Part shown: positions 27,128 to 37,104 of the stretch, one piece after another
Layout of the letters: the number at the start of each line of letters is the position of its first letter
Numbering within the stretch: the stretch's first letter is position 1
NCBI GenBank assembly: GCA_964408955.1
Contig: CAYPBK010000001.1
Span: 1 to 64,000 of the forward strand
Direction: 5' to 3'
Length of the DNA stretch: 64,000 nucleotides
From: JAAYKT01 sp964408955
GTDB taxonomy: Bacteria > Bacillota > Clostridia > Lutisporales > Lutisporaceae
The notes under the pieces: model-generated
Seen by the model: the letters and a program-made list of their open reading frames with translations, nothing else
Database searches by the model: none
Told to the model about the DNA's origin: nothing
Translations under genes and position numbers: made by a program

Positions 27128-28375
27128 CTAAATTATTTTTTTTATATCTATATTTTGGGGTCCTATCACTGCCGCCCCTTTGCAGTTATCATCAAAAATA
27201 CAATCTATCACATGCCTTACACTATCTATTGTTACCTTATCTATTAATTCAATTATTTCGTGGGGAGAGTAAATACGATTTAAAAGCAATTCCGATTTCC
27301 CGATTGATATCATTCTGCCACTAGTGCTTTCCAATCCTAATATATAATTTCCTTTTAATTGTTCTTTTGAATCATATAATTCTTCCTCTGTAATACTGTT
27401 TGCTGTAATCAATTTTATTTCATTATTAATAATATCCAGTACTTGATCTAATTGAGAAGGTTTCATTCCTGCATATATTGAAAATAACCCGCAGCCAGTA
27501 TAAGATGACGGGTAAGAAAATACTGAATATGCCAATCCTTTTTCTTCTCTGATTTTTTGAAACAACCTGGAACTCATAGAGCCGCCGAATATATTATTCA
27601 TAACAAGTAAAGGGTAGGTATATTTGCTTCCCAATTCGATACCGTTATACCCTAAACAAACGTGTACCTGCTCTGTTTTTTTGCTTTTATGTTCAAACTT
27701 TGATATAAAGCCTGGCTTAGAGCCATTTTCCCTTATATAATTTGAAGTAGTATAATCCTTCATAAGCTTTTTTATTTCATTAAAGGCGTAATTCTTGTCA
27801 AATTTACCTACTAATGAAATTACTATATTATTTGGTGTGTAGTTATTATTAAAATATTCGATGATACTTTCCTGGGTTAGAGAGTATAAAGTGCTTTCTG
27901 TTCCAAGTATTGGCATGCCAAGAGGGTTACCGACCCATACTGTTTGAGTGAAAACATCATGAACCAAATCCTCCGGAGAGTCCTCATACATATTTATTTC
28001 TTCTGAGACAACGCCCTTTTCTTTTTCAATTTCTATTTCTGAAAAACTGGAATTTAAAAACATATCAAAGAGTATATCCAATGCAATATCCAAGTGACTG
28101 TCTAGGACCTTAGCGTAAAAACATGTACATTCCTTAGAAGTAAAAGCATTAAGCTGACCGCCTATTTTATCTATACTGCTTGCTATTTCCTTCGCAGATC
28201 TATTTTTTGTGCCTTTAAAAAGCATATGCTCTATAAAATGAGACACACCATTATTATTGATATTTTCATGTCTTGAGCCTGTTTTAACCCATATTCCAAT
28301 GGATATAGAATTTACATGTTCAATCTCTTCTGCTACAATTCTTATACCGTTACTCAATTGTTCATTAATAAACAT
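27128..28375 (-). CDS. ymxG: M16 family zinc peptidase (YmxG-like)
   Basis: 415 residues resembling the mitochondrial processing peptidase beta subunit. The inverted zinc motif is HFIEHMLFKGT (HxxEH), with the downstream Glu in EKGVVSEEINMYEDSP. The C-terminal half has the glycine-rich REEKGLAYSVFSY segment. It lies directly downstream of pnp, an order conserved in Bacillus (pnpA-ylxY-mlpA). The substrate is unknown. Confidence 0.93.
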   Translation of the reverse strand: MFINEQLSNGIRIVAEEIEHVNSISIGIWVKTGSRHENINNNGVSHFIEHMLFKGTKNRSAKEIASSIDKIGGQLNAFTSKECTCFYAKVLDSHLDIALDILFDMFLNSSFSEIEIEKEKGVVSEEINMYEDSPEDLVHDVFTQTVWVGNPLGMPILGTESTLYSLTQESIIEYFNNNYTPNNIVISLVGKFDKNYAFNEIKKLMKDYTTSNYIRENGSKPGFISKFEHKSKKTEQVHVCLGYNGIELGSKYTYPLLVMNNIFGGSMSSRLFQKIREEKGLAYSVFSYPSSYTGCGLFSIYAGMKPSQLDQVLDIINNEIKLITANSITEEELYDSKEQLKGNYILGLESTSGRMISIGKSELLLNRIYSPHEIIELIDKVTIDSVRHVIDCIFDDNCKGAAVIGPQNIDIKKII

Positions 28376-28485
28376 GTTAACCTCCTGTAAAAGTTATTCA
28401 TTCAATTATATAAAACAATTTAAATTTTTACAATTATAACAAGGGTGTATCAAAGGTTGGTATCTTTACCACCTTATTAATTAAT

Positions 28486-28515
28486 AAAAACATAAACCAA
28501 AAGGTTTATGTTTTT
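28486..28515 (-). terminator. Intrinsic terminator of pnp
   Basis: AAAAACATAAACC (28486-28498) and GGTTTATGTTTTT (28503-28515) are perfectly complementary over 13 bases with a 4-base loop. In minus-strand RNA the stem ends in UUUUUAUU. It begins 4 bases after the pnp stop. Confidence 0.85.
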
Positions 28516-28519
28516 AAAA

Positions 28520-30619
28520 CTACTCTTGTCTATTTTTTTCAGGTTCGTCTGTTAATGCATCTCTTCTTGAAAGGTTTATTCTTCCTTGCTTATCAATTTC
28601 AGTGACCTTTACAAGCACCTCGTCCCCCACACTTACTATATCCTCTACCTTTTCAACTCGTTTTTTATCAAGCTTTGAAATGTGTACTAATCCTTCTTTG
28701 CCAGGCAATATTTCAACAAAAGCACCAAAGTTCATAATTCGAACTACTTTGCCAAGATATACTTCACCTTCAGTGACGTTTTTCGTCAATCCCTCAATTA
28801 TTTTCAACGCTTTTTCTCCATCAGACATATTAATTGCTGAAATGTACACTTTTCCGTCATCTTCTATATCAATTTTCACGCTTGTTTCTGCAATGATTTT
28901 ATTTATTGTTTTTCCGCCGGGTCCAATAACATCTCTAATTTTATCAGGGTCTATTTTCATTGTTATAATCTTAGGTGCGTAGGGTGATAACTCTTCTCTG
29001 TGTTTACTTATTACGGAAGTCATTTTATCCAGTATAAAAAGTCTTCCTTTTCTTGCCTGCTCCAATGCTGTTTCCAGTATCTCTTTTCCGATACCGGATA
29101 TTTTAATATCCATTTGTATTGCTGTTATACCAAAATCCGTACCGGCAACTTTAAAATCCATGTCTCCTAAGAAATCTTCCATACCTTGGATGTCAGTTAA
29201 TACAACAACCTTTTCTTCTTCTTTGATTAATCCCATAGCTATACCTGCAACAGGCTTTTTTATCGGCACTCCTGCATCCAGCAAAGCTAATGTACTGCCA
29301 CACACAGAGGCTTGTGAGGTAGAGCCGTTAGAGCTTAAAACTTCCGATACTAATCTGATAGTATAAGGAAATACATCATTATCAGGAATCATGGGTTCCA
29401 ATGCTCTTTCTGCCAATGCGCCGTGCCCAATTTCCCTTCTTCCCGGTCCCCTCATGAATCTGGTTTCCCCTACACTAAAGGGAGGAAAATTATAATGATG
29501 CATATACCTTTTAGAATCCTCTACACCAAGACCATCAAGAACTTGAACATCTCCCAGTGCTCCGAGAGTTGCCACAGTCAATACTTGTGTTTGCCCTCTG
29601 GTAAACAATCCCGAGCCGTGTACTCGCGGAAGCAAGCCAACCTCACATGATATTGGTCTTATTTCATCCACCTTTCTGTCATCGGGTCTGATTCCGTCAT
29701 TTATTATCAGGTTTCTGACTTGTTCTTTTTTAATTTTATAAAGTACTTCGCTGATATCTTTCAAATTGTCTGGGTAAATATCAGTAAAATGAGAAATAGC
29801 ATCCTCTGCAACTTTTTCCATGTTTTCAAGACGTTCTAACTTATCAATTGTTTTAATGGCATTTAGCATTTTTTCAGTAGCGTAATTCCTTACTTCGGCT
29901 TCTACTTCATCTTCTACTTCATATATATCTATTTTCATCTTTTCTTTACCGATTTTTTTTACTATTTCTTCTATAAAGCTAATAATCTCTTTTATATTCT
30001 CATGGGCAAACAATATGGCTTCCAGCATTGTACTTTCGGAAACTTCCTTTGCATTCGCCTCTACCATCATAACAGCTTCCTTTGTACCGGAGACAACCAA
30101 GTGTAATTCGCTTGCTTCTCTTTGTTCAGATGTAGGATTTAGTATAAATTTACCGTCAATTAAACCCACCAATACTGAAGCAGTTGGTCCGCTAAAAGGA
30201 ATTTCTGATATAGACAGCGCTATAGAGGATCCAATCATTGCCAATATCTCCGGTAGATTATCTTGATCTACTGATAAAACAGTTGCAATAATTTGAACAT
30301 CATTTCTAAAGCCTGCTGGAAACAAGGGTCTCAATGGTCTATCAATTAGTCTTGATGATAAAACAGCTTTCTCCGTAGGTTTTCCTTCCCTTTTTATAAA
30401 ACCTCCTGGTATTTTGCCAACGGCATAAAGCCTTTCTTCGTAATCTACACTAAGAGGAAAAAAATCTATTCCTTCTCTAGGCTTTTCGGATGCACATGCA
30501 GTAACCAAGACAGATGTATCACCATATTTAATGAGAGCTGCACCATCTGCCAATTGAGCTAACTTACCTATTTCAACAGATAGAGTTCTCTCAGCGAGAT
30601 TCATTTTAAATAATTCCAA
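28520..30619 (-). CDS. pnp: Polyribonucleotide nucleotidyltransferase (PNPase)
   Basis: 3'-to-5' phosphorolytic exoribonuclease, a partner of RNase Y in RNA turnover. 699 residues: two RNase PH domains (first near 10-230, second near 310-540), then KH (IGPGGKTINKIIAETSVKIDI) and S1 (GEVYLGKVVRIMNFGAFVEI). TTG 30619 is preferred: AAGGAGG lies 8 bases before it, whereas the first ATG is 15 bases further in. It follows rpsO, the usual order. Confidence 0.96.
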   Translation of the reverse strand: MELFKMNLAERTLSVEIGKLAQLADGAALIKYGDTSVLVTACASEKPREGIDFFPLSVDYEERLYAVGKIPGGFIKREGKPTEKAVLSSRLIDRPLRPLFPAGFRNDVQIIATVLSVDQDNLPEILAMIGSSIALSISEIPFSGPTASVLVGLIDGKFILNPTSEQREASELHLVVSGTKEAVMMVEANAKEVSESTMLEAILFAHENIKEIISFIEEIVKKIGKEKMKIDIYEVEDEVEAEVRNYATEKMLNAIKTIDKLERLENMEKVAEDAISHFTDIYPDNLKDISEVLYKIKKEQVRNLIINDGIRPDDRKVDEIRPISCEVGLLPRVHGSGLFTRGQTQVLTVATLGALGDVQVLDGLGVEDSKRYMHHYNFPPFSVGETRFMRGPGRREIGHGALAERALEPMIPDNDVFPYTIRLVSEVLSSNGSTSQASVCGSTLALLDAGVPIKKPVAGIAMGLIKEEEKVVVLTDIQGMEDFLGDMDFKVAGTDFGITAIQMDIKISGIGKEILETALEQARKGRLFILDKMTSVISKHREELSPYAPKIITMKIDPDKIRDVIGPGGKTINKIIAETSVKIDIEDDGKVYISAINMSDGEKALKIIEGLTKNVTEGEVYLGKVVRIMNFGAFVEILPGKEGLVHISKLDKKRVEKVEDIVSVGDEVLVKVTEIDKQGRINLSRRDALTDEPEKNRQE

Positions 30620-30864
30620 AAAAAATACCTCCTTTTACATCATTAGATGTTCTATATTATTATTACTTTACAATATGCAAAATATTTAGAAGCTAAAAAC
30701 AATATTGTTTTTCCTTCTATGCAATAATGTTTAAAGGTTTTAAATATATACAATTTATTTACAAGTGTTACATTTTATTAAAAATTTAAATCTTCAAAGT
30801 GCTGAAAAAAACTATTATATTCATAAATAGACATTAATAGACACCTTTTATTATTAAAAATAAA

Positions 30865-30882
30865 GAGCGGGTTAAACCGCCC
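30865..30882 (-). terminator. Likely terminator of rpsO
   Basis: In minus-strand RNA GGGCGG pairs with CCGCUC (6 pairs, one G-U) around a 6-base loop, followed by UUUAUUUUUA. It lies 2 bases after the rpsO stop. The stem is short, so some read-through to pnp is possible. Confidence 0.6.
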
Positions 30883-30884
30883 AT

Positions 30885-31154
30885 TTATCTTCTTATTCCG
30901 AGTTTACCAATAATCTCCCTATATCTTTCAATATCCTTAGACATAAGGTAATTTAGTAAGCCCCTTCTCTGCCCTACCATTTTTAAAAGTCCTCTTCTGG
31001 AATGGTGATCCTTTTTATTTAACTTTAAATGCTCGTTTAAAGTATTAATTCTCTCTGTCAGTAGGGCAATTTGTACTTCAGGAGAACCGGTATCCCCTTC
31101 TTTTAACTGGTATTTTTTAATTACTTCCAATTTGTGGTCCTTTGTTAATGCCAT
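30885..31154 (-). CDS. rpsO: 30S ribosomal protein S15
   Basis: 89 residues, the standard S15 length, starting MALTKDHKLEVIKKYQ. It contains GDTGSPEVQIALLTERIN and HHSRRGLLKMVGQRR, the 16S rRNA-binding signature. GGAGGTG lies 5 bases upstream of ATG 31154; a longer in-frame reading to 31241 has no ribosome site. The 265-base gap to pnp holds the terminator and probably a pnp promoter. Confidence 0.97.
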   Translation of the reverse strand: MALTKDHKLEVIKKYQLKEGDTGSPEVQIALLTERINTLNEHLKLNKKDHHSRRGLLKMVGQRRGLLNYLMSKDIERYREIIGKLGIRR

Positions 31155-31281
31155 AGTTTCACCTCCTAATATATATATCCAATAAACTAAGTCTATCGTT
31201 GGTGATTCGATATACCTAGCAAATGGCTTTCTTTGTAACAATAAAATTTTAACATAGCTAAAGAAAAGTGTAAAGAGTAAG

Positions 31282-32199
31282 TTATATATTTGTAGCTAGC
31301 CTACTATTAATATCGTTGTTAATTTGTTCCTTCAGCTCTTTTATAGTATTAAATAGTTTTTCATCCCTATGCCACTCTAAAAAAATAACTTCAATTTCCT
31401 TGCCATAAATATAATCGCTATAACCAATTATATGGGTTTCTAAGCTTAATTCTTTGCCTTTAAAGGTTGGGTTATGCCCTATATTAGTAATACTTTTATA
31501 CTTTTTATTATTCACTACGGTATATGTATGATATACACCTTTTTTTGGAAGCAAGATATCTTCTTTTATTTCAACATTTGCAGTCTTTACTCCAATTTTA
31601 TCACCGTTCTTCTTACCATGGATTACAACGCCGTTAATACTAAAATATCTTCCCAAATACAACTCGGCTTCTTTCATTTTGCCTTCTTTTAACAATCCTC
31701 TTATAAAACTGCTTGAAACAGCTTCGCCTTTTATAAGCACAGGCTCAACAATAAAAACTTCAAAACCGAGTTTTTCCCCCAGCATTCTTAATGCTATTGT
31801 ATCGCCTTCTTTGTTTTGTCCAAATCTAAAATTATAGCCTGCAACAACACACCGCATATTAAGTTTTTCCAATAAAATGCTTTTTATAAAGCTTTCATAG
31901 TTAATATTCCTGATGTTCGAAAACTCCTCCAAATATAAACAATCAAGTCCATGTTCTTCAAATACTCTTCGCCTTATTTTTTCACCGGTTATCATTTCTA
32001 AAGATGAACCGGGTGACAATACCTTTTTTGGATGATCCAAAAATGTATAAATCATACTTTTACATTTGAGTTCTTTCGCTTTACTGTTAGTAGCTTCTAT
32101 TAGCTTTATATGCCCTTTATGGACACCGTCAAAGCTTCCTAATGCAATGCAATAAGGTGCAGTCTTTTTAGCTTCTTCATAAGATGTATATATAAACAT
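31282..32199 (-). CDS. ribF: Bifunctional riboflavin kinase/FMN adenylyltransferase RibF
   Basis: Converts riboflavin to FMN and FAD. 305 residues: N-terminal nucleotidyltransferase with LGSFDGVHKGHIKLI and SSSFIRGLLKEG, then a riboflavin kinase domain (about 185-300) with GVKTANVEI and GVYHTYTVV and the NIGHNPTF motif. It is downstream of truB, as in most Firmicutes. AAAGGAG precedes the ATG. No FMN riboswitch is seen. Confidence 0.95.
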   Translation of the reverse strand: MFIYTSYEEAKKTAPYCIALGSFDGVHKGHIKLIEATNSKAKELKCKSMIYTFLDHPKKVLSPGSSLEMITGEKIRRRVFEEHGLDCLYLEEFSNIRNINYESFIKSILLEKLNMRCVVAGYNFRFGQNKEGDTIALRMLGEKLGFEVFIVEPVLIKGEAVSSSFIRGLLKEGKMKEAELYLGRYFSINGVVIHGKKNGDKIGVKTANVEIKEDILLPKKGVYHTYTVVNNKKYKSITNIGHNPTFKGKELSLETHIIGYSDYIYGKEIEVIFLEWHRDEKLFNTIKELKEQINNDINSRLATNI

Positions 32200-32217
32200 T
32201 TAATTGCTCCTTTTCCT

Positions 32218-33129
32218 TTAAACAAATAACGTTTTAATCTTAATAAAATTATTATTGTATTCCGAATCAAAGCAAACCTCGCCTATGGCAATAAAATTTC
32301 CTTCAAAATATAGTCTAATTTTTGTATTTACATCTAAATACTGAAAATCCTCTTTAGTACCGTTTCTAAAAATAGGATTCCCATTCATAGCCTTTTTTTT
32401 CGAATCATCTTTAAGCGAAAGAAAAATATAGTCAGAAAAAATTAAATCTATATCCTCCATAAGATTGCTTAGGCATCCTTTATCAATAGCATCCCTTATT
32501 TCTTCCAGTGATTTTGCTTCTTCTATTCTAAAAGGATGTGATTCCAGTCTTATTAGCTGAGACATATGCGCACCGCAGCCTAGATGGTTCCCTATGTCAT
32601 GACATAGTGTTCTTATATACGTTCCTTTTGAGCATGCAATATCTAGCATGTATTCACCTCTGTCAAGCTTATCAATGATTACAATATCAAATACCTCAAT
32701 TTCACGGCTTTTTATATCAGGACTTTCTCCTTGATATGCATAATGGTACAGCTTTTTACCTTTATGTCTGATAGCCGAATAGATTGAAGGCACTTGGTTT
32801 ATTTTCCCTATATATTTATTAATTACATTCTCAAAATCCCTGTCAGTTACATAATCTGCACTTTTGATGTTTAAAACCTTACCATATTTATCCTGAGTAT
32901 CTGTTTCAACACCAAGCTTAATAATAGCTCTATATATCTTTTTTTTATCTGTAATATATTGCGCGGCTTTTGTCGCTTTTCCTATGCAAATCGGTAACAC
33001 ACCGGCAGCCTCGGGATCTAAAGTCCCGGTATGCCCTACTTTCTTTATACCGGTAATTTTGCGTATATAGGATACGACATCATGGGAAGTCATTCCGGGA
33101 GGTTTTAATACATTTAAAAAGCCATCCAT
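32218..33129 (-). CDS. truB: tRNA pseudouridine55 synthase TruB
   Basis: Makes pseudouridine 55 in the T-loop of tRNAs. 303 residues. The catalytic Asp is in GHTGTLDPEAAGVLP near residue 38; the motifs YRAIIKLGVETDTQD and CSKGTYIRTLCHDIG are family-typical, and a C-terminal PUA-like region ends the protein. It lies between nrnA and ribF in the infB-rbfA-nrnA-truB-ribF order. Confidence 0.96.
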   Translation of the reverse strand: MDGFLNVLKPPGMTSHDVVSYIRKITGIKKVGHTGTLDPEAAGVLPICIGKATKAAQYITDKKKIYRAIIKLGVETDTQDKYGKVLNIKSADYVTDRDFENVINKYIGKINQVPSIYSAIRHKGKKLYHYAYQGESPDIKSREIEVFDIVIIDKLDRGEYMLDIACSKGTYIRTLCHDIGNHLGCGAHMSQLIRLESHPFRIEEAKSLEEIRDAIDKGCLSNLMEDIDLIFSDYIFLSLKDDSKKKAMNGNPIFRNGTKEDFQYLDVNTKIRLYFEGNFIAIGEVCFDSEYNNNFIKIKTLFV

Positions 33130-33135
33130 AACTAT

Positions 33136-34089
33136 CTACCTAAAGCATTCTGATACTTTTTTTAAAACTTGTTCCTTAACGCTACTGATACTTCCTGGGA
33201 CCGTCGCTCCCGAAGCTTTTATATGACCACCGCCGCCAAATACGCTTGCAAGAGCATTAACATCAATTTCATTTTTAGACCTAAAGCTTATTTTAACTTT
33301 CCCATCCTTGTATTCCCGAAAAAGCAAAGCAACCTCAACTGTATCAATGTCAGTTACAAAATTTATAATGCCTTCGCTATCTTCATCCTTTGCACCCGTC
33401 ACTAGAAATTGTTCTTTAGTTAAAACTATACAACCTATTCTGTCATTGGAGTACAATTCCAGATTCCCAATAGCTTCACCAATAAGCTTTAATTTTGCTT
33501 TTGAGTTATTTTGATATATGAATCTGTTTAATCTCGAAGGATCAGTCCCATAATTTAATAATCTACCTGTAATTTCATGGGTTTTAGCTGTTGTGTTACT
33601 ATATTGAAATTTCCCTGTATCAGTAACTATACCCGCATACAAACAATCCGCGATTTCTTTACTTATAGTTATTTGAATTGCTTTAATTACTTCGTATACA
33701 ATTTCAGTCGTAGCAGCAGCATTAGAGTCAATTAAATTATAAGTACCAAAAACACTGTTACTGATATGGTGATCTATATTAATGGATTTTTTATTTTCTA
33801 AATATTTTGCGCTTTTACCTAGCCTTCCTATATCACTACAGTCTAGAACCACAGCTAAATCAAAATTATCATAATTACTTACAGATTCAATTTTATCTAT
33901 TCCTTTTAAAAATTTATAAGTATCAGGTATATCGTCATCTATGATAACTTTTGCTTTTTTATTAATATCCACCATAGCATTATAGAAAGCAAGGGAAGAG
34001 CCGAGGCTATCCCCATCCGGCGCAGTATGGGAGAGTATGACAATGTTACTACTCTCCTTTATTAATTTTAACAAAGCTTCAATTATCAA
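33136..34089 (-). CDS. nrnA: DHH/DHHA1 oligoribonuclease NrnA
   Basis: Degrades nanoRNAs and pAp. 317 residues. DHH motifs are visible: SHTAPDGDSLGSS near 20, LDCSDIGR near 88, NIDHHISN near 107, and a C-terminal DHHA1 motif GGGGHIKASGA. It starts at TTG 34089, overlapping the rbfA stop by 4 bases (TTGA), which implies translational coupling. With RNase Y and PNPase it completes a visible RNA-decay set in this region. Confidence 0.93.
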   Translation of the reverse strand: MIIEALLKLIKESSNIVILSHTAPDGDSLGSSLAFYNAMVDINKKAKVIIDDDIPDTYKFLKGIDKIESVSNYDNFDLAVVLDCSDIGRLGKSAKYLENKKSINIDHHISNSVFGTYNLIDSNAAATTEIVYEVIKAIQITISKEIADCLYAGIVTDTGKFQYSNTTAKTHEITGRLLNYGTDPSRLNRFIYQNNSKAKLKLIGEAIGNLELYSNDRIGCIVLTKEQFLVTGAKDEDSEGIINFVTDIDTVEVALLFREYKDGKVKISFRSKNEIDVNALASVFGGGGHIKASGATVPGSISSVKEQVLKKVSECFR

Positions 34090-34448
34090 CTGTTACTTCC
34101 TTCTTCCTTTTTTAACTCATTTAAAATTTGATTTATACGGGCACCATGTTCAATGGATTCATCGATTTCAAAATGAATCTCAGGAAGATTTCGTAATTTC
34201 ATATATTCTCCCAGCTTTTTTCTTATAAAACCGCTTGCGCTCTTCAAACCCTTTAGCGTTATCAGCTTTTCTTCATCACTACCAAAAACACTGACGTATA
34301 CTTTTGCAAACTTTAAATCAGGTGTCACCTTTACATATATTACGCTACTCATTTCCGCTATTCTGGGGTCCTTTAATTCATTCATAATTATGGCACTTAT
34401 TTCTTTTTTCATTTGTTCGGAAATTCTGTTCAATCTTTGGTTAGCCAT
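34086..34448 (-). CDS. rbfA: 30S ribosome-binding factor RbfA
   Basis: Small KH-fold factor for 16S rRNA 5' end maturation. 120 residues from ATG 34448, with CAGGTG 6 bases upstream (an in-frame GTG 9 bases earlier lies within that site). It begins MANQRLNRISEQMKKEIS; IIMNELKDP and VYVSVFG are typical. It is downstream of infB. Confidence 0.95.
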   Translation of the reverse strand: MANQRLNRISEQMKKEISAIIMNELKDPRIAEMSSVIYVKVTPDLKFAKVYVSVFGSDEEKLITLKGLKSASGFIRKKLGEYMKLRNLPEIHFEIDESIEHGARINQILNELKKEEGSNS

Positions 34449-34478
34449 ATATTTCACCTGCTTTAATCAATTTATTTA

Positions 34479-36770
34479 TCATCGTTGTATTGCTTCCATC
34501 ACGAAGCACTCAATTATATCTCCTTCTTTAATGTCATTGAACTTTTCCATACTAATTCCGCACTCAAAACCGGTATTTACTTCTCTGACATCATCTTTAA
34601 ACCTTTTTAGTGACGCTATTTTTCCTTCGTATATAACTACACCGTCTCTAACAATTCTTGATTCACTATTTCTATTAATTTTACCGTCAATAACATAGGA
34701 ACCGGCTATTGTTCCAATGCTAGATGCTTTAAATATTTCTCTTACTTCCGCATGACCCAGAACTACTTCCTTCCATTCGGGATCCAGCATGCCTTTCATT
34801 GCCGCTTCTATATCCTCTATAGCATTATAGATAACTCTATATAATCTTATATCAACCTTGTCTTTTTCTGCTAACAATAATGCCGAAGGCTGCGGTCTGA
34901 CATTAAACCCTATTATAATTGCATTGGATGCATCAGCGAACATAACATCTGTTTCTGTTATAGCACCAACACCGCAATGAATGGTTTTAATTTTTACTTC
35001 TTCATTGCTTAATTTCTCCAATGATTGCCTTAATGCTTCTGCAGAGCCTTGCACGTCAGCTTTCACTATAATATTAAGTTCCTTAACTCTTCCCTCTTGT
35101 ATTTGATTGAAAAGCTCATCTAAAGATATTTTTTGGTTTGTTTGCAGATGATCCAGTCTATACTTTTCTTTTCGTTTTTCCGAGACTTGTCGTGCTGTTT
35201 TTTCATCATTGACTATTATAAAAAAGTCTCCTGCATCAGGCACATCATTAAGTCCCGTTATTTCAACCGGTGTTGATGGTCCAGCCTTTTTAACCAACTT
35301 ACCTTTATCATCCAGCATAGTCCTTATCCTACCACAGGCAGTGCCAACTACAAAGTAGTCCCCTGCATTCAAAGTCCCGTTTTGAATTAAAACCGTCGCT
35401 ACGGGTCCTCTGCTTTTATCTAACCTTGCTTCAATTACTGTTCCCGTTGCCTTCCTGTTAGGATTAGCTTTTAACTCTTGCATTTCAGCCAGGATTATTA
35501 CCATTTCCAATAGGTTTTCTATACCCATTTTCTTCTTTGCTGATACAGGAACGCATATAGTATCTCCGCCCCAATCCTCAGACAATAATCCATATTCAGT
35601 CAATTCTTGTTTTACCCTATCAATATTTGCTCCGGGTTTATCAATTTTATTTATAGCTACTATTATTACCACATTAGCTGCTTTTGCATGATTTATAGCC
35701 TCTACAGTTTGAGGCATAACACCGTCATCTGCAGCAACTACTAATATTGCAATATCTGTGACTTTCGCACCTCTTGCCCTCATTGCAGTAAAAGCTTCAT
35801 GTCCGGGCGTATCTAAAAAGGCTATCTTTTTTCCGTCAACATTTACTGTATAAGCTCCTATATGTTGTGTAATCCCTCCTGCCTCAGTGGCAATAACATT
35901 TGTTTCTCTAATGGCGTCAAGCAAGGAAGTCTTTCCATGATCAACGTGACCCATAATTGTTACAACAGGAGGCCTTGGTTTTAAGTCCTCTGGCTTATCA
36001 TCCGCATCACCTAATATTACTTCTTCTATATCTGTTTGAACTACCTTCTCTAAGGTAATTCCATATTCTAATGCAATTAAACAAGCTGTATCAAACTCAA
36101 TATCTTGATTTATCGTTGCCATAACGCCCATGAGCATCAGTTTCTTTATTATCTCAACGACAGGTTTACCAATTTTTTCACTTAAATCTTTAATTGAAAT
36201 TATTTCACCTATTTTGATAGGCTTTTTTGTCTCTATTTTATCTTCTTTCCTTACTTCTCTCACTTCATTTTTAGAAAACCTTTTCTGATTTTTAAATCTT
36301 TTTTGCTTATTATCAGTTCTTTTATTAGACATTGGTTTTTTTGCATTCTTTGTCCTTGTAAAGCCTTTAAATTCATCATCAGTTGTAGAGCTTTGTTTTG
36401 TTTTTACTTCTTTATGTTCTTCTTTTTCTTGATTAGGTTTAGCTGCCTTTACCTCTGACATTTTTGCTTTTGTTTCTGATGCTTTTGATTTTGTTTCTGA
36501 TGCTTTTACTTTAGTTTCTGGCGCTTTTACTTTCGTTTCTGGTGTTATTTCTTTTGCCTCCGTCACCTTTGCTTTTGTTTCCTGTTTTTTTACCATTATT
36601 TCCTTCTTTTCTTTGATTATAAATGAATTTCTCAATATTTTTTCTTCTTCATTGTTGATTGCACTCATGTGAGTATTAACGTTTATATTTAAACTTTTTG
36701 CTTTGTCAATCAATTCCTTGCTGGGTAAACCTAATTCCTTGGCCAGCTCATATAACCTTTTTTTACTCAT
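34479..36770 (-). CDS. infB: Translation initiation factor IF-2
   Basis: GTPase that brings initiator tRNA to the ribosome. 763 residues. The N-terminus has the IF2N subdomain (SKKRLYELAKELG). A low-complexity linker follows, with a four-fold seven-residue repeat (about 77-104, unit PETKVKA). The G domain has GHVDHGKTS, DTPGHEAF and NKIDKPGAN; domains II-IV follow. GGGGTGATT precedes the ATG, overlapping the ylxQ end by 8 bases. Confidence 0.97.
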   Translation of the reverse strand: MSKKRLYELAKELGLPSKELIDKAKSLNINVNTHMSAINNEEEKILRNSFIIKEKKEIMVKKQETKAKVTEAKEITPETKVKAPETKVKASETKSKASETKAKMSEVKAAKPNQEKEEHKEVKTKQSSTTDDEFKGFTRTKNAKKPMSNKRTDNKQKRFKNQKRFSKNEVREVRKEDKIETKKPIKIGEIISIKDLSEKIGKPVVEIIKKLMLMGVMATINQDIEFDTACLIALEYGITLEKVVQTDIEEVILGDADDKPEDLKPRPPVVTIMGHVDHGKTSLLDAIRETNVIATEAGGITQHIGAYTVNVDGKKIAFLDTPGHEAFTAMRARGAKVTDIAILVVAADDGVMPQTVEAINHAKAANVVIIVAINKIDKPGANIDRVKQELTEYGLLSEDWGGDTICVPVSAKKKMGIENLLEMVIILAEMQELKANPNRKATGTVIEARLDKSRGPVATVLIQNGTLNAGDYFVVGTACGRIRTMLDDKGKLVKKAGPSTPVEITGLNDVPDAGDFFIIVNDEKTARQVSEKRKEKYRLDHLQTNQKISLDELFNQIQEGRVKELNIIVKADVQGSAEALRQSLEKLSNEEVKIKTIHCGVGAITETDVMFADASNAIIIGFNVRPQPSALLLAEKDKVDIRLYRVIYNAIEDIEAAMKGMLDPEWKEVVLGHAEVREIFKASSIGTIAGSYVIDGKINRNSESRIVRDGVVIYEGKIASLKRFKDDVREVNTGFECGISMEKFNDIKEGDIIECFVMEAIQR
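36460..36543 (-). repeat. 21-bp tandem repeat inside infB
   Basis: Four consecutive 21-base units (36460-36480, 36481-36501, 36502-36522, 36523-36543) share the core TTTGTTTCTG with small differences. They encode the seven-residue repeats of the IF-2 linker. The repeat is in frame, so copy-number change would alter linker length without a frameshift. Confidence 0.8.
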
Positions 36771-37104
36771 TTAAATCACCCCCTGTTTTTGATTGTAAAT
36801 TGATTATTAATTTTTCTATAGTAGTGGAAAAATTTAAATCAATAATGCCAATAACAGCTCTATTATTTGTCCCTGAGCTTTTGCTAAGCTCTGCCTTTGT
36901 CAATACTATATAATAATTTATCTTATAATATTTTGCACTATTTATAAATCTTTTTTTTGTGTTATCTGATGCATCTTCTGCTATTATTACCAGCTTTACT
37001 TTCTGGTCTCTTATAGATTTTCTTAAACTCTCATCCCCGGAAATAGTTTTTCTAGCTTTATATGCCATTCCTAGCATTGATATCAACTTGGCTCTATCAC
37101 TCAC
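36763..37104 (-). CDS. ylxQ: L7Ae-family RNA-binding protein YlxQ
   Basis: 113 residues of the L7Ae/L30e/S12e/Gadd45 fold (SMLGMAYKARKTISGDE; VKLVIIAEDASDNTKKR). Members bind kink-turn RNAs. It is encoded between ylxR and infB as in Bacillus. It starts at GTG 37104, overlapping the ylxR stop by 8 bases, and overlaps infB by 8 bases, so the three are likely translationally coupled. Confidence 0.9.
   Translation of the reverse strand: MSDRAKLISMLGMAYKARKTISGDESLRKSIRDQKVKLVIIAEDASDNTKKRFINSAKYYKINYYIVLTKAELSKSSGTNNRAVIGIIDLNFSTTIEKLIINLQSKTGGDLNE

Noticed and set aside
31155..31281. Riboswitch or T-box leader upstream of rpsO or ribF
   Set aside because: No conserved T-box, FMN or S15-type leader elements could be recognised; ribF is preceded directly by truB.
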